A program made the position numbers and the translations under genes. Below are positions 1 to 9,709 of a stretch of DNA of 64,000 bases, in pieces. Each line of letters starts with the position of its first letter. Positions within the stretch are counted from its first letter, which is position 1. The notes beneath the pieces are model-generated. The model was not told the DNA's origin. It saw nothing but the letters and a program-made list of their open reading frames with translations, and ran no database searches. This DNA comes from Limnomonas spitsbergensis (taxonomy: Eukaryota > Chlorophyta > Chlorophyceae > Chlamydomonadales). The stretch lies in contig JAYJMM010000123.1 in the NCBI GenBank assembly GCA_037349105.1, positions 496,001-560,000 of the forward strand, written 5' to 3'.

Positions 1-2
1 CG

Positions 3-3000
3 CGGTGTTCTCATGCATAGGTCATGCCATGCTGTTCCGCATGCGCTGCACCAGATCATGCGCTCGCCTGTGCGGGCCTGGTCGCACCCTGCGCACGGCT
101 CCGTGCGCTCTGGGCCTGAGCCAGGGGTTCGGCCTGGGGACACGGCGCCGCCTGTGCCTGGGTCCCCCTCCAGCTCTGGCAGCTGTGCCTCGCGGTGCCC
201 TGGGTAGGCCCCTGCTCTGCTGGCTCGCCCCTGTGTCCGTGGTGGCGACGTGCTTGGCTCCCCAGCCGGGTTCGCTGCTGGCCGCGGGGCGTGAGTGGTG
301 CCGCACCTGTCACTGCTGAGAGCCCGCAATCGGCCGTGGAACGCCTGCCGCAGCTCCTCTGCTGCCTGGTTGCGCCCCTGCAGCCTGGGGTCGGGGCTGG
401 GTTCTGGGACCATGCTCAGCCTGTAACGCAGGCTGGCCTCGATGCGGTCTTCTGGGGCTCGGCTCTGCTGGCTGTCCCCCTGCGTAGGACCAGCTGAAGC
501 TGCAGCACGCTCGACAGGCACTGCCACCCTCCCCTCTGGTGGCTCGGTGTGCCCCGCTGTGGCTGCCTGTTCCTCCTCGGAATCCGAGTCCTGCAGTAGC
601 TGCGGCAGTCCTGCCAGGCTGTTCTCCTCATCTGACTCAGGCCAATCCACCTCGTAGTTGCCCCCCCTCAGGGAGGTGAAGAAAGATTGCTCCCTGCTGC
701 CGGGCTGCATGTTGAGGGTAGTTCCGTCGGAGCTGTGGGCGCTGCCTGGGCTGGCCGACTCCCTGAATGCTCCCCAACGCCCCCGCGGCGCCTCCTGGCG
801 GTCCGCTATGCCTCGATCCAGCAGGCCTGTCAGGTCCCGCAAGGCCGTATCGTGATTGCTGCCGCTGAATAGGGGGTGGAGCGTGACTGCTCCCCTGGGG
901 TGCCTTTGCCACCAAAGGTGGACGGTGGCTGCCGGGGCAGCCCAGTGGGGCAGCAAGATGGATGGGACGCCGTTGTAGTAGGCTGCCTGCTCCACCCGCA
1001 ACCACTGCTGTAGGCAGCTCTGCAGCCTGCCCTGGGCAAAGGCTGAGAGGGCAAGGGCCTGCTCGCCTCGCCATGCGGTTACGCCCGCTTCTGGCGTGCA
1101 GCGCGCTGACACTTGCGTGGGGCAGTCGGCCCTCTCCTGGGGTGCCCACAGCTCGTCCACTATCCCGATGTTTTTGACAGCTGCTGACATCTGTCCTGGC
1201 AGCAATGTCCTGTTAAGGGCCATCATCATGACGGCCCATACCGCCGGGTCTGCCCCTCTATAGGTGGACACTGAGTGCTCCTCTGCCCGTTCTACGGAGG
1301 GGCACCGGACACACTGCACCTGGGTAGCCGTCTTGAAGAAGAACCACACGGGCTGGTCATCGCGTGTGGCGTGCATGTGGATCCATGCCCGCGGTACTGG
1401 GCTCGGCACGCCCTGCTCCTCCAGGTCCTCGTGGTAGTATGCCACTGCCAGCCGAACCGGGATAGCTATCCTGGCGTCACCTGGCTCGTACCCCCAGGGT
1501 ACCGCCTGGCCCATGACTTCTCTGGCGATGTCCTGCCCCCTCATGACGATCGTGGGGCATTGGCGAGGCGCTCCTGGATGGAGGACCCCGGCCCCGTCGT
1601 ACCCGCTGTGGTCCCTCAGTGCAGCCAGGGCGAATGCCTGCCTGGCTGCTGCTTGCGTGGGTACGCAGACGGCCTGGTTGGCCAGGCACGGGTGGCGAGC
1701 GAGAGTCATGACGCAGTTCTCCGCCCACGGCGACCGCATGAACCCGTCGTGGGCATGCTGCCACATGCCGTATGCTCGGGCCGTGTCCGGTATGGCCGAG
1801 CTGTCCCGGATCTGCTCTTCTGCTGCGGTGATCCCCTCCTTGGTTACGCTGCCCAGGAGCTCGCCGACGCAGTTCGCGTAGAGAGGGGTTACCCATGTGG
1901 CACTCATGAACTCCTCCATGGCCGTGCTGGGTCTGATGTAACCTCGAATGGCCGCTGCCAGGAGCCCCGCTGTGACAGCGTCCATAGGGAAGACCAACCT
2001 TGCGACTGCCTGCAGCGCTGCCTGTTTGTCAACACATATGACTTCCCCCCGCGGTATGCACCAATGGTTTTGCAACCTGCATAGGCCGTCCGAGTACGCG
2101 CCGGGAAGGGTGATCATGGCCTCGGTGGTGGCTCCCTCTGGCATGTCGGTACTTGCCAGGTACCACTGCACGAAGCATCGCCTAGGCCAGGGCTCGCCAG
2201 TCCCTGGGCTCGGTGCGTCGAGGTCCTCTGCGTCCTCTACAGCGCTGAGGTCGCTGTCTCCCCAGTGGTCTGGGTCATGCGGCCCCCGGTGGATATACCC
2301 GCCCCACTGCTCTCTGTCGCTGGGTGCTTCCCCTTCCACCCATGTCCTCTCTGTCGATCCGTTCTCTGTCCGGCAGCTGCGGTGCCCGCCGCCTGCGGCT
2401 GGGGGCCGGCTGGTGACGCCCCCTGTGGCCCCCTGGGCCTGCGGGAGGGGGCTGCTACCACTTCCCTCCGCGGAAGCTGCGGCCCTTGGTCCTGCGGCGA
2501 GCTCCCCTGCCTCTGGGGTACCTGGGCACAACACGTTGGGGGGGTCGTCAATGTCTTGGGACAGGTCGGACTCCCCTTCCTGCCCAGAGGCCTCCCCTGA
2601 CATCTCGGGTCCTCGGCTGTGGGAGCCGCCTTCGGAGTCGCTGCGGCCCTGGTCTTCCCTGGCCCTGAGGCGCGCGAGGAAATTTACGAGCAAGGCGAGC
2701 CACCCCTCTTGAGGGGCTGGCGCTCCCATGCGTCTCGGGTAGTCCAGGAGTTCTAGGGCATGGGCTGTGCTCTTAGGGGCGTCTGCGGGCATGGTCAGGA
2801 GGCCATTGGTGGCGATTGCTTCCACGGCCACCCGCCAATGGTGGATTTGCTGGGGCACTTCTCCATTCCGCGCCTCCGTGGTCATCCCCTCTGGGTCTAA
2901 CCCTGGCTCAGGCTCACGTCCTTCATGAGGGGCCAATGGTTGCCTTGCCTGCTCTTCCTGCCCTTCTAGGTATGCGTCATCCCACTCCTGCTCAAACCAG

Positions 3001-4829
3001 GTGTCTGGTTCGCCGAACCCTGGGTCGTGCCCCCTGTGGATGGTGGCGAAGCACCCATGGGTCCCTTTGCCTGCCCACCTGGGTCCCTCCGGCGGTCCTG
3101 GCAGAAAGTTGGCGGGCGGGGCGCCTGCCTGCCTGGCTGCCCACACTTCGAATGGCTCATCCCTGGCTGCCTCGAACAGGTCGCGGAGGCGATCGCGCTG
3201 CTGGCTGCCACTGGGGGGCTCCTCCTGCCTGAAGCGACTCTGCCCCGGGTTGTCCTGGGCTGGCGCTCGGCCTTCGCCCCCGCTGCTGGGTCTCCAAGGC
3301 TGGGTCTGCGCCTGGTTGCACTCGAAGGCGAAGTGGCCGCTGCCCCCGCACTTGAAGCATGCGTCTTTCTGAGTTGGCGGGGCTCTGCCGGTCCTGCCCC
3401 GGGCAGAGTCCTCCAGCGGCGTCCACCTGATCCTCCTGTTCTCCCCTGGCTCTTCGGCTGTTGATCGCCTAATGGGGCTGTGGGCCGGGCGTTGCCTGAT
3501 GGGGCTCCTGGCTCTGCCCTGCGGCCAACGCTCGCCATGGGGGCTGCGTGCCGCCTCCCCGGCCCTGTGCCCGCCGCTTCTGCCCTCGGGCTCTCTGCTG
3601 CCGTGGCGGGGTGGTTTGCCTGGGGTGACGGGACTGCGGCTTCGAGTTCTTCTGTTCCGGTTCCTGCCGTCTGGGCTGCGGGCCTCCCTGCCCCTGGGTC
3701 GCTGGTTGCCGCCGCTGACGCCCTGCGGGGGTGGGGGTGGCCTTCTGTCCGGTGATCCCGCCCGCGGCTGTTGTGCGCCGGTCCTTCTGTCTGCCAGCCC
3801 CACCGGCCGGCGTCCGCCCTGGTGCTGCTCGGCGCTTGGAGCCCGCCGCTCCCTGCTGTGGCTACGGCGCTCTGGGCTCCTTCCCCGTGGCTGACGCTCT
3901 TCGGCGCTGGCGCTCCTGGGCGCCCTGCCGCTGTCGGGGTTGTGGTCTGGGCCGCTGCTTGACCCCCATGCCCGTGGAGATGGGGTGCGGTTGGCCCTTG
4001 CCTTGGGGTGATCGCTCCGCTTGGGCTGAGCTCTATTGTCCCGCAGAGACTGCAACAGATCCTCCGGGTAGTCCCCTAGGGCAGGGTCGCTGAGCTCGTG
4101 CAGGACCTCCTGCACCTCAGTGGGCTTACCCCCGGGCGTTCCCTCTTTGCCGTCCTGTACTCCTCCCCTGGCTCCTTCGCTTGGCGCCGCGTCCTGCTGT
4201 GGGGGCTCGACAGTCTTCTCTGCTGTAGGCTGCTGCTGCCTGGCCTCCCTTGCCTTTCCTTTAGCTCCGCTGCTGGCCTCCCGCTGGGCTCCACAGGGGC
4301 TAAGGGGGCCCGGCTCTGGGGCTGCTTCTGTGCCCTTGTACTCCTCCTTGTACTTCCTTTTGAGCTCATTGACCTCGTCGATCCATCTGGCGCACTCGCT
4401 CCTCCACCGGGACAGCTCCTTCTCTGCAGCTCCGTCCGCCACAGCCCGGGCCTGTTCCATCTTGAAGGAATATATGTCTGCATCCCTGCTGGCAATTTTC
4501 TGCCTGGCTGCGGTCCGGATGGCCCTGCTCAGGACCTGGACCTGGGCCTCCAGGCTGCTGATGACGGCTGCCCTGGGATCGTCCCGGTCCGCCTGCAGCT
4601 CAGTCTCCGAGTCGGTGATTCCCTCATCGCTGGAGCTGGTGTCCCGAGTGTGCGTAGTCGGGGAGCCTGGCTCGCAGCTGCCTCTGCTGTACGAGTCTTC
4701 GCCCCGGCCCGGCTCGTTCTCCAGGAGCTCCCTTAGCCGCTGCTCGCATTCCTGGTCCGTATGCGATCTGCGCATGTCGCAATACGCGCAGGGGCCGTCC
4801 CTTTGTCTGCGCAGGGCACTCCTGACCTC
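3..4829 (-). CDS. Very long unrecognised retroelement ORF, open to the window edge
   Basis: I checked this minus frame triplet by triplet: there is no stop from 4829 to position 3, about 1,609 codons. The first ATG is at 4775. Order: a C-x2-C-x5-H-x4-C cysteine/histidine cluster (4790-4746); a charged, probably coiled-coil stretch (about 4560-4330); a proline/arginine/serine-rich RS-like region (about 3960-3390); a canonical CCHC knuckle CFKCGGSGHFAFEC (3359-3318); acidic linkers; an apparently folded segment rich in W, Y, C and H (about 2200-850); and an acidic, disordered end. It resembles no reverse transcriptase, integrase or other enzyme I recognise. The preceding in-frame TAG is at 4830-4832. 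It may be a second Gag-like or pre-RT part of the polyprotein. Function unknown. Confidence 0.6.
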
Positions 4830-5058
4830 CTATCGGGCGGTGTGCTCCTGCTCCATGGCTAGCCTTGCCTTGTCCCGTGCTGCTACGGAAGGGTCCACGG
4901 CTTTGCCGCCCTTGTCTCCGCTGACGGACCGGCTCCCGGTACCCCTGGTACCGTCCGGGCCCGCTGGCGCTGCGTGAGCCTGGGCACTGGCCACTGGGCG
5001 TGCCTCTGGCGCTGCAGCAGGGGTGGCTCCCTTTTGCCCTGCTTGCTGGCATGCTGCC

Positions 5059-5682
5059 TCAGCGCCTGCGCCACGGGTCCCCATTGGCCCTGGCCTGCCT
5101 GGCCCCTTCTGGTGCCGCCGCAGGTGCCTCTGCTGCGGGCAGACGGACGACGCGGTTTGCGACGACTGTGGTTTGCGTCGCACGGCTGCCTCCTGTACCT
5201 GTCACCATGGCACATTGTGGGGTTAAGTCTGGGTTCATCTCGCCCCAATCTGCCGGCCATTCCTCAGGCACCCAGGCAGGGTCGTCCAAGCCTGCCCAAG
5301 TTGCCGCGGCCGCCTGGTGGGCCCCTGCTGGTGATATCAGCTCTAGCGGCAGGGTAAGCCCGTCGGCCCCCCCCTGAGGGAACAGGGTTAGGCGCCCTGC
5401 GGCTTCTAGGATTCCCCCATACTTGAGGAATTCGGGGTTCCCCACCAAGTGCTCATACGCGTCAGGAGGCGTCTTGACCACCCTGACCGCTGCTTTCTCC
5501 ACGATCGCATTCGGGCTTCCGTACCCGTACACGACGTAGATGAACAGAATCCCGTATAGGTCTGCTCCTGCATTATCGGTTGTCCTGATTTTTTCATCCG
5601 TCCGGACCAGCTTGGCCCCCATGGCTACCAGCTTTTCTGCTATGTTGACTGTGATGACGTGGCATGAACATGCCGTGTCCAT
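5059..5682 (-). CDS. Retropepsin-like aspartic protease segment
   Basis: The frame opens with LMDTACS followed by a hydrophobic stretch (VITVNIAEKLV). This matches the active-site loop of retroviral/retrotransposon aspartic proteases, with DTA in place of the usual D[TS]G. A second hydrophobic part (LYGILFIYVVYGYG) is compatible with the later strands of the fold. It follows Gag and a CCHC knuckle, the usual gag-pro order. The frame differs from the upstream gag frame because of a 28-bp tandem duplication at 5664-5719. It also differs from the downstream large ORF, so another frame change is needed between 5201 and 5059. The DTA in place of DTG leaves catalytic competence uncertain. Confidence 0.5.
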   Translation of the reverse strand: MDTACSCHVITVNIAEKLVAMGAKLVRTDEKIRTTDNAGADLYGILFIYVVYGYGSPNAIVEKAAVRVVKTPPDAYEHLVGNPEFLKYGGILEAAGRLTLFPQGGADGLTLPLELISPAGAHQAAAATWAGLDDPAWVPEEWPADWGEMNPDLTPQCAMVTGTGGSRATQTTVVANRVVRLPAAEAPAAAPEGARQARANGDPWRRR

Positions 5683-6793
5683 CAGTGCCTTCTGAACATG
5701 CCGTGGCCACCAGCACCTTCCCTTTCACCATGAGGCCTACGCACTGGCTGTAGTCTCGCCTGTCGTTTGTGAAGTATTGCAGCCTGGGGCTGACGGTGAT
5801 CTTACGACCCTGACCTATCCAGCCCGGCTCACCGCGGACGGGCGTGACTCCCATGGGCATGGTGGTGTGCGCCAGCGCCGTAAGCCGCTCGTTGATGTAG
5901 CCCACCTGCGCACGGACATCGCACAGGCCGTCAGCTAGTCGCCTGAGGGCAAGCCTTTTTTCTCCCTTCCTGGAAGGGTGTTCAATAACCAACGGCTCCT
6001 CCTCCTCCTCCTCACTGCTAGAGGAGGGTCTAAAGGACCGTGGCCTGGCGTTGTGGGCGGCCTGCTTGTACTCTCCTGGCTTGGGCGCCAGCCCGACCTG
6101 CGTCATTAGGGCCACGGACTCGCTGAGCATTTCGGCCATCGTTTGGTGCCACCCATCCGGCTCAGCGAGCGTGGAGGGGCCCGAAAGGTGGGACATATGA
6201 GCTGACTGCTGGCCATGCCCCGCCTGCCCATGCGGCTGCCTCTGGGCCTGCCTGCCTCCTTGGTTTCTGTCATAGGTCATGTTGGCGGGTGGCCCCTGCG
6301 GTCTTGGCGGCGGCGGGTACTATTGTTGAGGCGGCCGCGCCTGCCCCGTGGCAATGTCAGTGGCCAGGGGAGTTGGGCGGCGTTCGTCTCTAGCCCTGGG
6401 GGTCCTGCAGTCCCTTGCCAGGTGGTCCAGGCTGCCGCATTGGAAGCAGGCTTTGGGGGTGCCCCCAGCGCTGTGGGTGCTGGTTGTCAAGGCTGTGGCT
6501 TGGTCGGCCCACGTGACGCCCTTGGCCCTGCCTTCCTGCCTGGCAGGCTGGTTGCTGTTCTGGTATGGCGCAACTCCTGGCCCATCCCCTCTGGACCTGG
6601 CTTCCCACTGGCTGGGCCGATCTCGTCTGCCGCGTCCCGCCTGCTACTCCCCCTGGCTCCTCTGCTGATGGTCTCCCGGCCCCTGCCTGGTGTCCATGGC
6701 AGCTAGGTCCCCCAATTCCAGGGCGAACCTCTCCCACAGCAGCACCTGCTGCGTCAGGACCTCTACCTGGGCCTCGTCTGTCATGTGCAGGTA
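5594..6793 (-). pseudogene. Gag continuation with CCHC knuckle, interrupted by nonsense codons
   Basis: This stretch is in the same reading frame as the 971-aa Gag ORF. Its coding character continues past the Gag TGA (6794-6796), a TAG at 6644-6646 and a TAG at 6320-6322. Between the last two lies a clean CCHC zinc knuckle, CFQCGSLDHLARDC (6448-6407), the nucleic-acid-binding hallmark of Gag nucleocapsids. After 6320 an open segment (6280-5594) has an acidic run of glutamates and then enters the first unit of the duplicated protease active site, where the frame is lost. All three stops can be explained as single C-to-T changes from CGA or CAG. Decay is the simplest reading; programmed readthrough is an alternative. 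Confidence 0.6.
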
Positions 6794-9709
6794 TCATGGC
6801 ACGGTCATGATAAATGCTGTCAGCTTCACTCTGACTGCCCCCGGCAGCCCTTCGTAGAACATGTGGGCCACCGAATGCCTCCTGCCGAAGTGGTCCACTG
6901 CGTCTCTAGAGATTTGCAACAGCTCTGCTGTAGACATGACTCGAAAGGCAAACGCTTCCACGGTCTCCGCTGGCTTGACGCCTAGATCCAAGGTGGTCTT
7001 GACCCCTAGCTTGAGGCCGGTGATTGCTGCCCTCTCATCTGAAGTTGGCTTGCCCACCTCCCTTTGGACCACCCTGATCCACAGGGTGAGTAAGGATACC
7101 TCGCAGGGCGGCTCAACCGCCGGGGCTCTCCATGCCTCCTGGATCCGCTCGACCTCCCTGGAAGCTTTGTCTCCTTGGGGTGCTGATCGTATGGCGACCA
7201 CCAGTGGTCCCACGCAGGCCGGCTTGGCTGTCCACATGCCCACCATGGAGCGGACCAACAGGGCCATGGCTGAGGGTGACTGGCAAGACCCTGCAATTTC
7301 TCCTGCCACCACTGCCAGGGCTGGCGGCTCGTCCGATAAAGCCAGGCGGTTGTGCGAGCCCCAAGAGCTGCAGGCCTGGCAGTATTGCCTGGCTGCGACT
7401 GCCCCCGGTTGGGACATGTCCAGCACTGGCACATTGCCCTGAATGTTGGGGATCTTGGTGAACCGCGTTCCCCCAGCCAACTGCAGGATCATCTGTTGCT
7501 GCAACCGTATGTTTGTCTCCGCCTGTTCCTGGGTTAACCTTTCCCTTCTATGTCTCGCAGATTCCCTGCCGGAGCCTGGGCCGCGACCCTCTGTATCCTC
7601 CGAGTCTGATATGCTGGGGTCCGAGCCAGATCCGCCGCCGCCGTTCCTGGCCGGGCCTTGCCTGCGCCGATCCCGCTGGTCTCTGCGGTCTGCGCTCAGG
7701 TGGGATTGTCCTCCGCCGGATGGCCTGCTGCCCTCCGAAGGCTGCCTTGCTGGGTCCTGGCGCCTACCCCCCTCTGACTCCGCCTGCCTGCTGGGCTGGT
7801 AACTGCCATGCCTGCTGGGCTGCGTTCCACCCGTGTATTCCCTTGCCTCGGAAGCTGACAGGCAGTCGTCCCTGCTTTCCTGTCTTTGCTGGTAGTCTCC
7901 CCCTGTGGCGCCTGCCGGGTTGATTTCCTGAACGACCCGCCTTCCTTGGCTGGGGCCTTGGCTCCTCTCCGGCCTGCCTTGTGCCTGTGCTGCTTGTCCT
8001 CGCAGGAACTCAGCAATGTGGTCCACCTGGCTTTCTTGGCCGCTGTGTTGATCCACGAAGCGCAACAGGTCGTGAGATTCTTGCCTGCTGGCCCTTCTTG
8101 GCGCTGGGTCCTGCTGGAAGCCGGTTGTCCTGGATTGTTCGCTGGCCGCTGGGCTGCTGGGTCTGGGTCTGCGCCCTACGTCCAGCCGCTGGTTTCGGAG
8201 GCTGGGCTCACTGCTGGCTTCCAGGCGCTCCCATCTGGCTTGGCTTGCAGCAGGAATGGTCCCTTCTGTCTGCTCCTGCCATTGCACCTCCCTGCGGTTG
8301 TCTTGCTGCAGTCTGGATGCCTCGAACCCTTCCCACTCCTCGAGCTCCCCTTGCTCTGATTCGGGCTCCTCCAGATCCCCTGCTGTGCCGTTGCACCATC
8401 CGTCGGCAAAGGCCTTGACAGCCAGGGCCGCCTCTGGCCCTGCTGCTCCTCTGGACACTCTGCGCAAGGCCGCCAGCAGCGTTGCCCGGTCCTGCCCCGT
8501 GTGTGGGATGCCCATAAGGGCCTTTGTTGCCCATTCCGCCAGGTGGTGGCTTTGGAACTCCTCGATAGCCTGGGTCTGATCGCTGAGGTGGGCGAAACAC
8601 CTGGAGCACACCTGCTGCCATAGCCTCGCTGCCCATTGCAGGATGTCTGCCCATCCGATGGGCTGGAGTCCTGGTGGTTCTGCCGCACCCGGCTGGCTTA
8701 CGCTCCCTGCGTGTTCTCCCACTGCCGGGCGCCGCTCCCCTGGGATAGGCGTCCACTCTGGATTGCTGAAATACCCGTAAAGGCTGTTAGCCTGGCCGCT
8801 GCCCTCCTTTTCCCTGCTGTTGCCCTCGGCCACGGCCTCCTGCCTTGGCCTGTTTGCACTAGCTGGGAACCTGGACTGGGGTGTGCCGTATGTCGATGCT
8901 TCTGTTGCTTCCTCTGCCGGGATACGGGGCGGTCTTGCCTGTTTCACCCTGTGCAGATCTGGCCTGGGCGGGATTCCCGTTGGCGCCTGCATTCCTCCGT
9001 GCTGATCTGGCGGCTCTACCTTGGCGTGTGGACCAGCCCGCGGCTGCCATACCCTGGTAGCCTGCGTTGTCGTGGCCTGTGCGTTGCTGTGTTTCTGCAG
9101 CTCCCGCAGCCCCACTGTTGTTTCTGCTGACTCCCCTTGGGACTGCTGTTCGCTGGATCTTGTCCGCTCCATCCTGACCACTGTTGACTGGACCATCCCC
9201 CTGACCACTGCGGGTTCATGCTGGGGCTCCTGGTCTGGTCTGGGCTCAGCCTCGCCTCTTTCCCTTTCTGCCTTCACAGGCAGGTCATCCGGAGGTCGTG
9301 CTGGCCCGCCACCCTCTCCTACACCACCGGTCTGAGACCTCACAGTGGGTGGCTCTGAGGTCGGGTCCAGGGACTCATCGTCGGGAACCGGCCATTGCTC
9401 TTCCTCCTGGCTTGGTCCAGGGGGAATGCGCGCGATGCCGCCTCGTCCGATACCCCTGCGTGTCACTTGAACGTGCACCATACCCGCATCCAAGGTTTGG
9501 GAACTGTCGGCCCCTTGGACCTTGTTTTCCCCTATGCCTGCATATTCACCTTCTGACAATCCAATGGCAATTTGCCTAGCTTCTTCTGCTACGGCTGCAT
9601 TGATGGGTGTCATGGGGTCATTTCCTGGTTCCATCCCTCTCACTCGCGCACTGCGTCTTGCAGCTTCTGGGTGCAGGTGACGATTAGGATCTACAACTGC
9701 GTCCTGCAT
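6794..9709 (-). CDS. Gag-like structural protein of LTR element copy 1
   Basis: Uninterrupted ORF of 971 aa. The ATG at 9709 is supported because copy 2 begins with the matching start (M-Q/H-DA-V/I-VDPNRH). The N-terminal two thirds are hydrophilic, Q/E/P/R/S-rich and probably disordered. The last roughly 250 residues (about 7550-6794) look folded and alpha-helical, with tryptophans, a position expected for a capsid domain. The nucleocapsid knuckle lies just downstream in the same frame after a TGA. Assignment as Gag rests on position before a CCHC knuckle and protease and on presence in a second copy, not on a recognised domain. Confidence 0.6.
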   Translation of the reverse strand: MQDAVVDPNRHLHPEAARRSARVRGMEPGNDPMTPINAAVAEEARQIAIGLSEGEYAGIGENKVQGADSSQTLDAGMVHVQVTRRGIGRGGIARIPPGPSQEEEQWPVPDDESLDPTSEPPTVRSQTGGVGEGGGPARPPDDLPVKAERERGEAEPRPDQEPQHEPAVVRGMVQSTVVRMERTRSSEQQSQGESAETTVGLRELQKHSNAQATTTQATRVWQPRAGPHAKVEPPDQHGGMQAPTGIPPRPDLHRVKQARPPRIPAEEATEASTYGTPQSRFPASANRPRQEAVAEGNSREKEGSGQANSLYGYFSNPEWTPIPGERRPAVGEHAGSVSQPGAAEPPGLQPIGWADILQWAARLWQQVCSRCFAHLSDQTQAIEEFQSHHLAEWATKALMGIPHTGQDRATLLAALRRVSRGAAGPEAALAVKAFADGWCNGTAGDLEEPESEQGELEEWEGFEASRLQQDNRREVQWQEQTEGTIPAASQARWERLEASSEPSLRNQRLDVGRRPRPSSPAASEQSRTTGFQQDPAPRRASRQESHDLLRFVDQHSGQESQVDHIAEFLRGQAAQAQGRPERSQGPSQGRRVVQEINPAGATGGDYQQRQESRDDCLSASEAREYTGGTQPSRHGSYQPSRQAESEGGRRQDPARQPSEGSRPSGGGQSHLSADRRDQRDRRRQGPARNGGGGSGSDPSISDSEDTEGRGPGSGRESARHRRERLTQEQAETNIRLQQQMILQLAGGTRFTKIPNIQGNVPVLDMSQPGAVAARQYCQACSSWGSHNRLALSDEPPALAVVAGEIAGSCQSPSAMALLVRSMVGMWTAKPACVGPLVVAIRSAPQGDKASREVERIQEAWRAPAVEPPCEVSLLTLWIRVVQREVGKPTSDERAAITGLKLGVKTTLDLGVKPAETVEAFAFRVMSTAELLQISRDAVDHFGRRHSVAHMFYEGLPGAVRVKLTAFIMTVP

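Noticed and set aside
1275..2084. Plus-strand ORF of 269 codons
   Set aside because: Shadow of the minus-strand retroelement ORF; no ATG-based or protein-like support and Cys/His-rich composition typical of an antisense frame.
3001..5377. Several plus-strand ORFs of 120-285 codons opposite the retroelement
   Set aside because: Antisense to the long open minus frame with its two Cys/His clusters; GC-rich sequence keeps opposite frames open.
6861..9579. Plus-strand ORFs opposite Gag
   Set aside because: The Gag reading is supported by a second homologous copy and a downstream CCHC knuckle; these frames are shadows.
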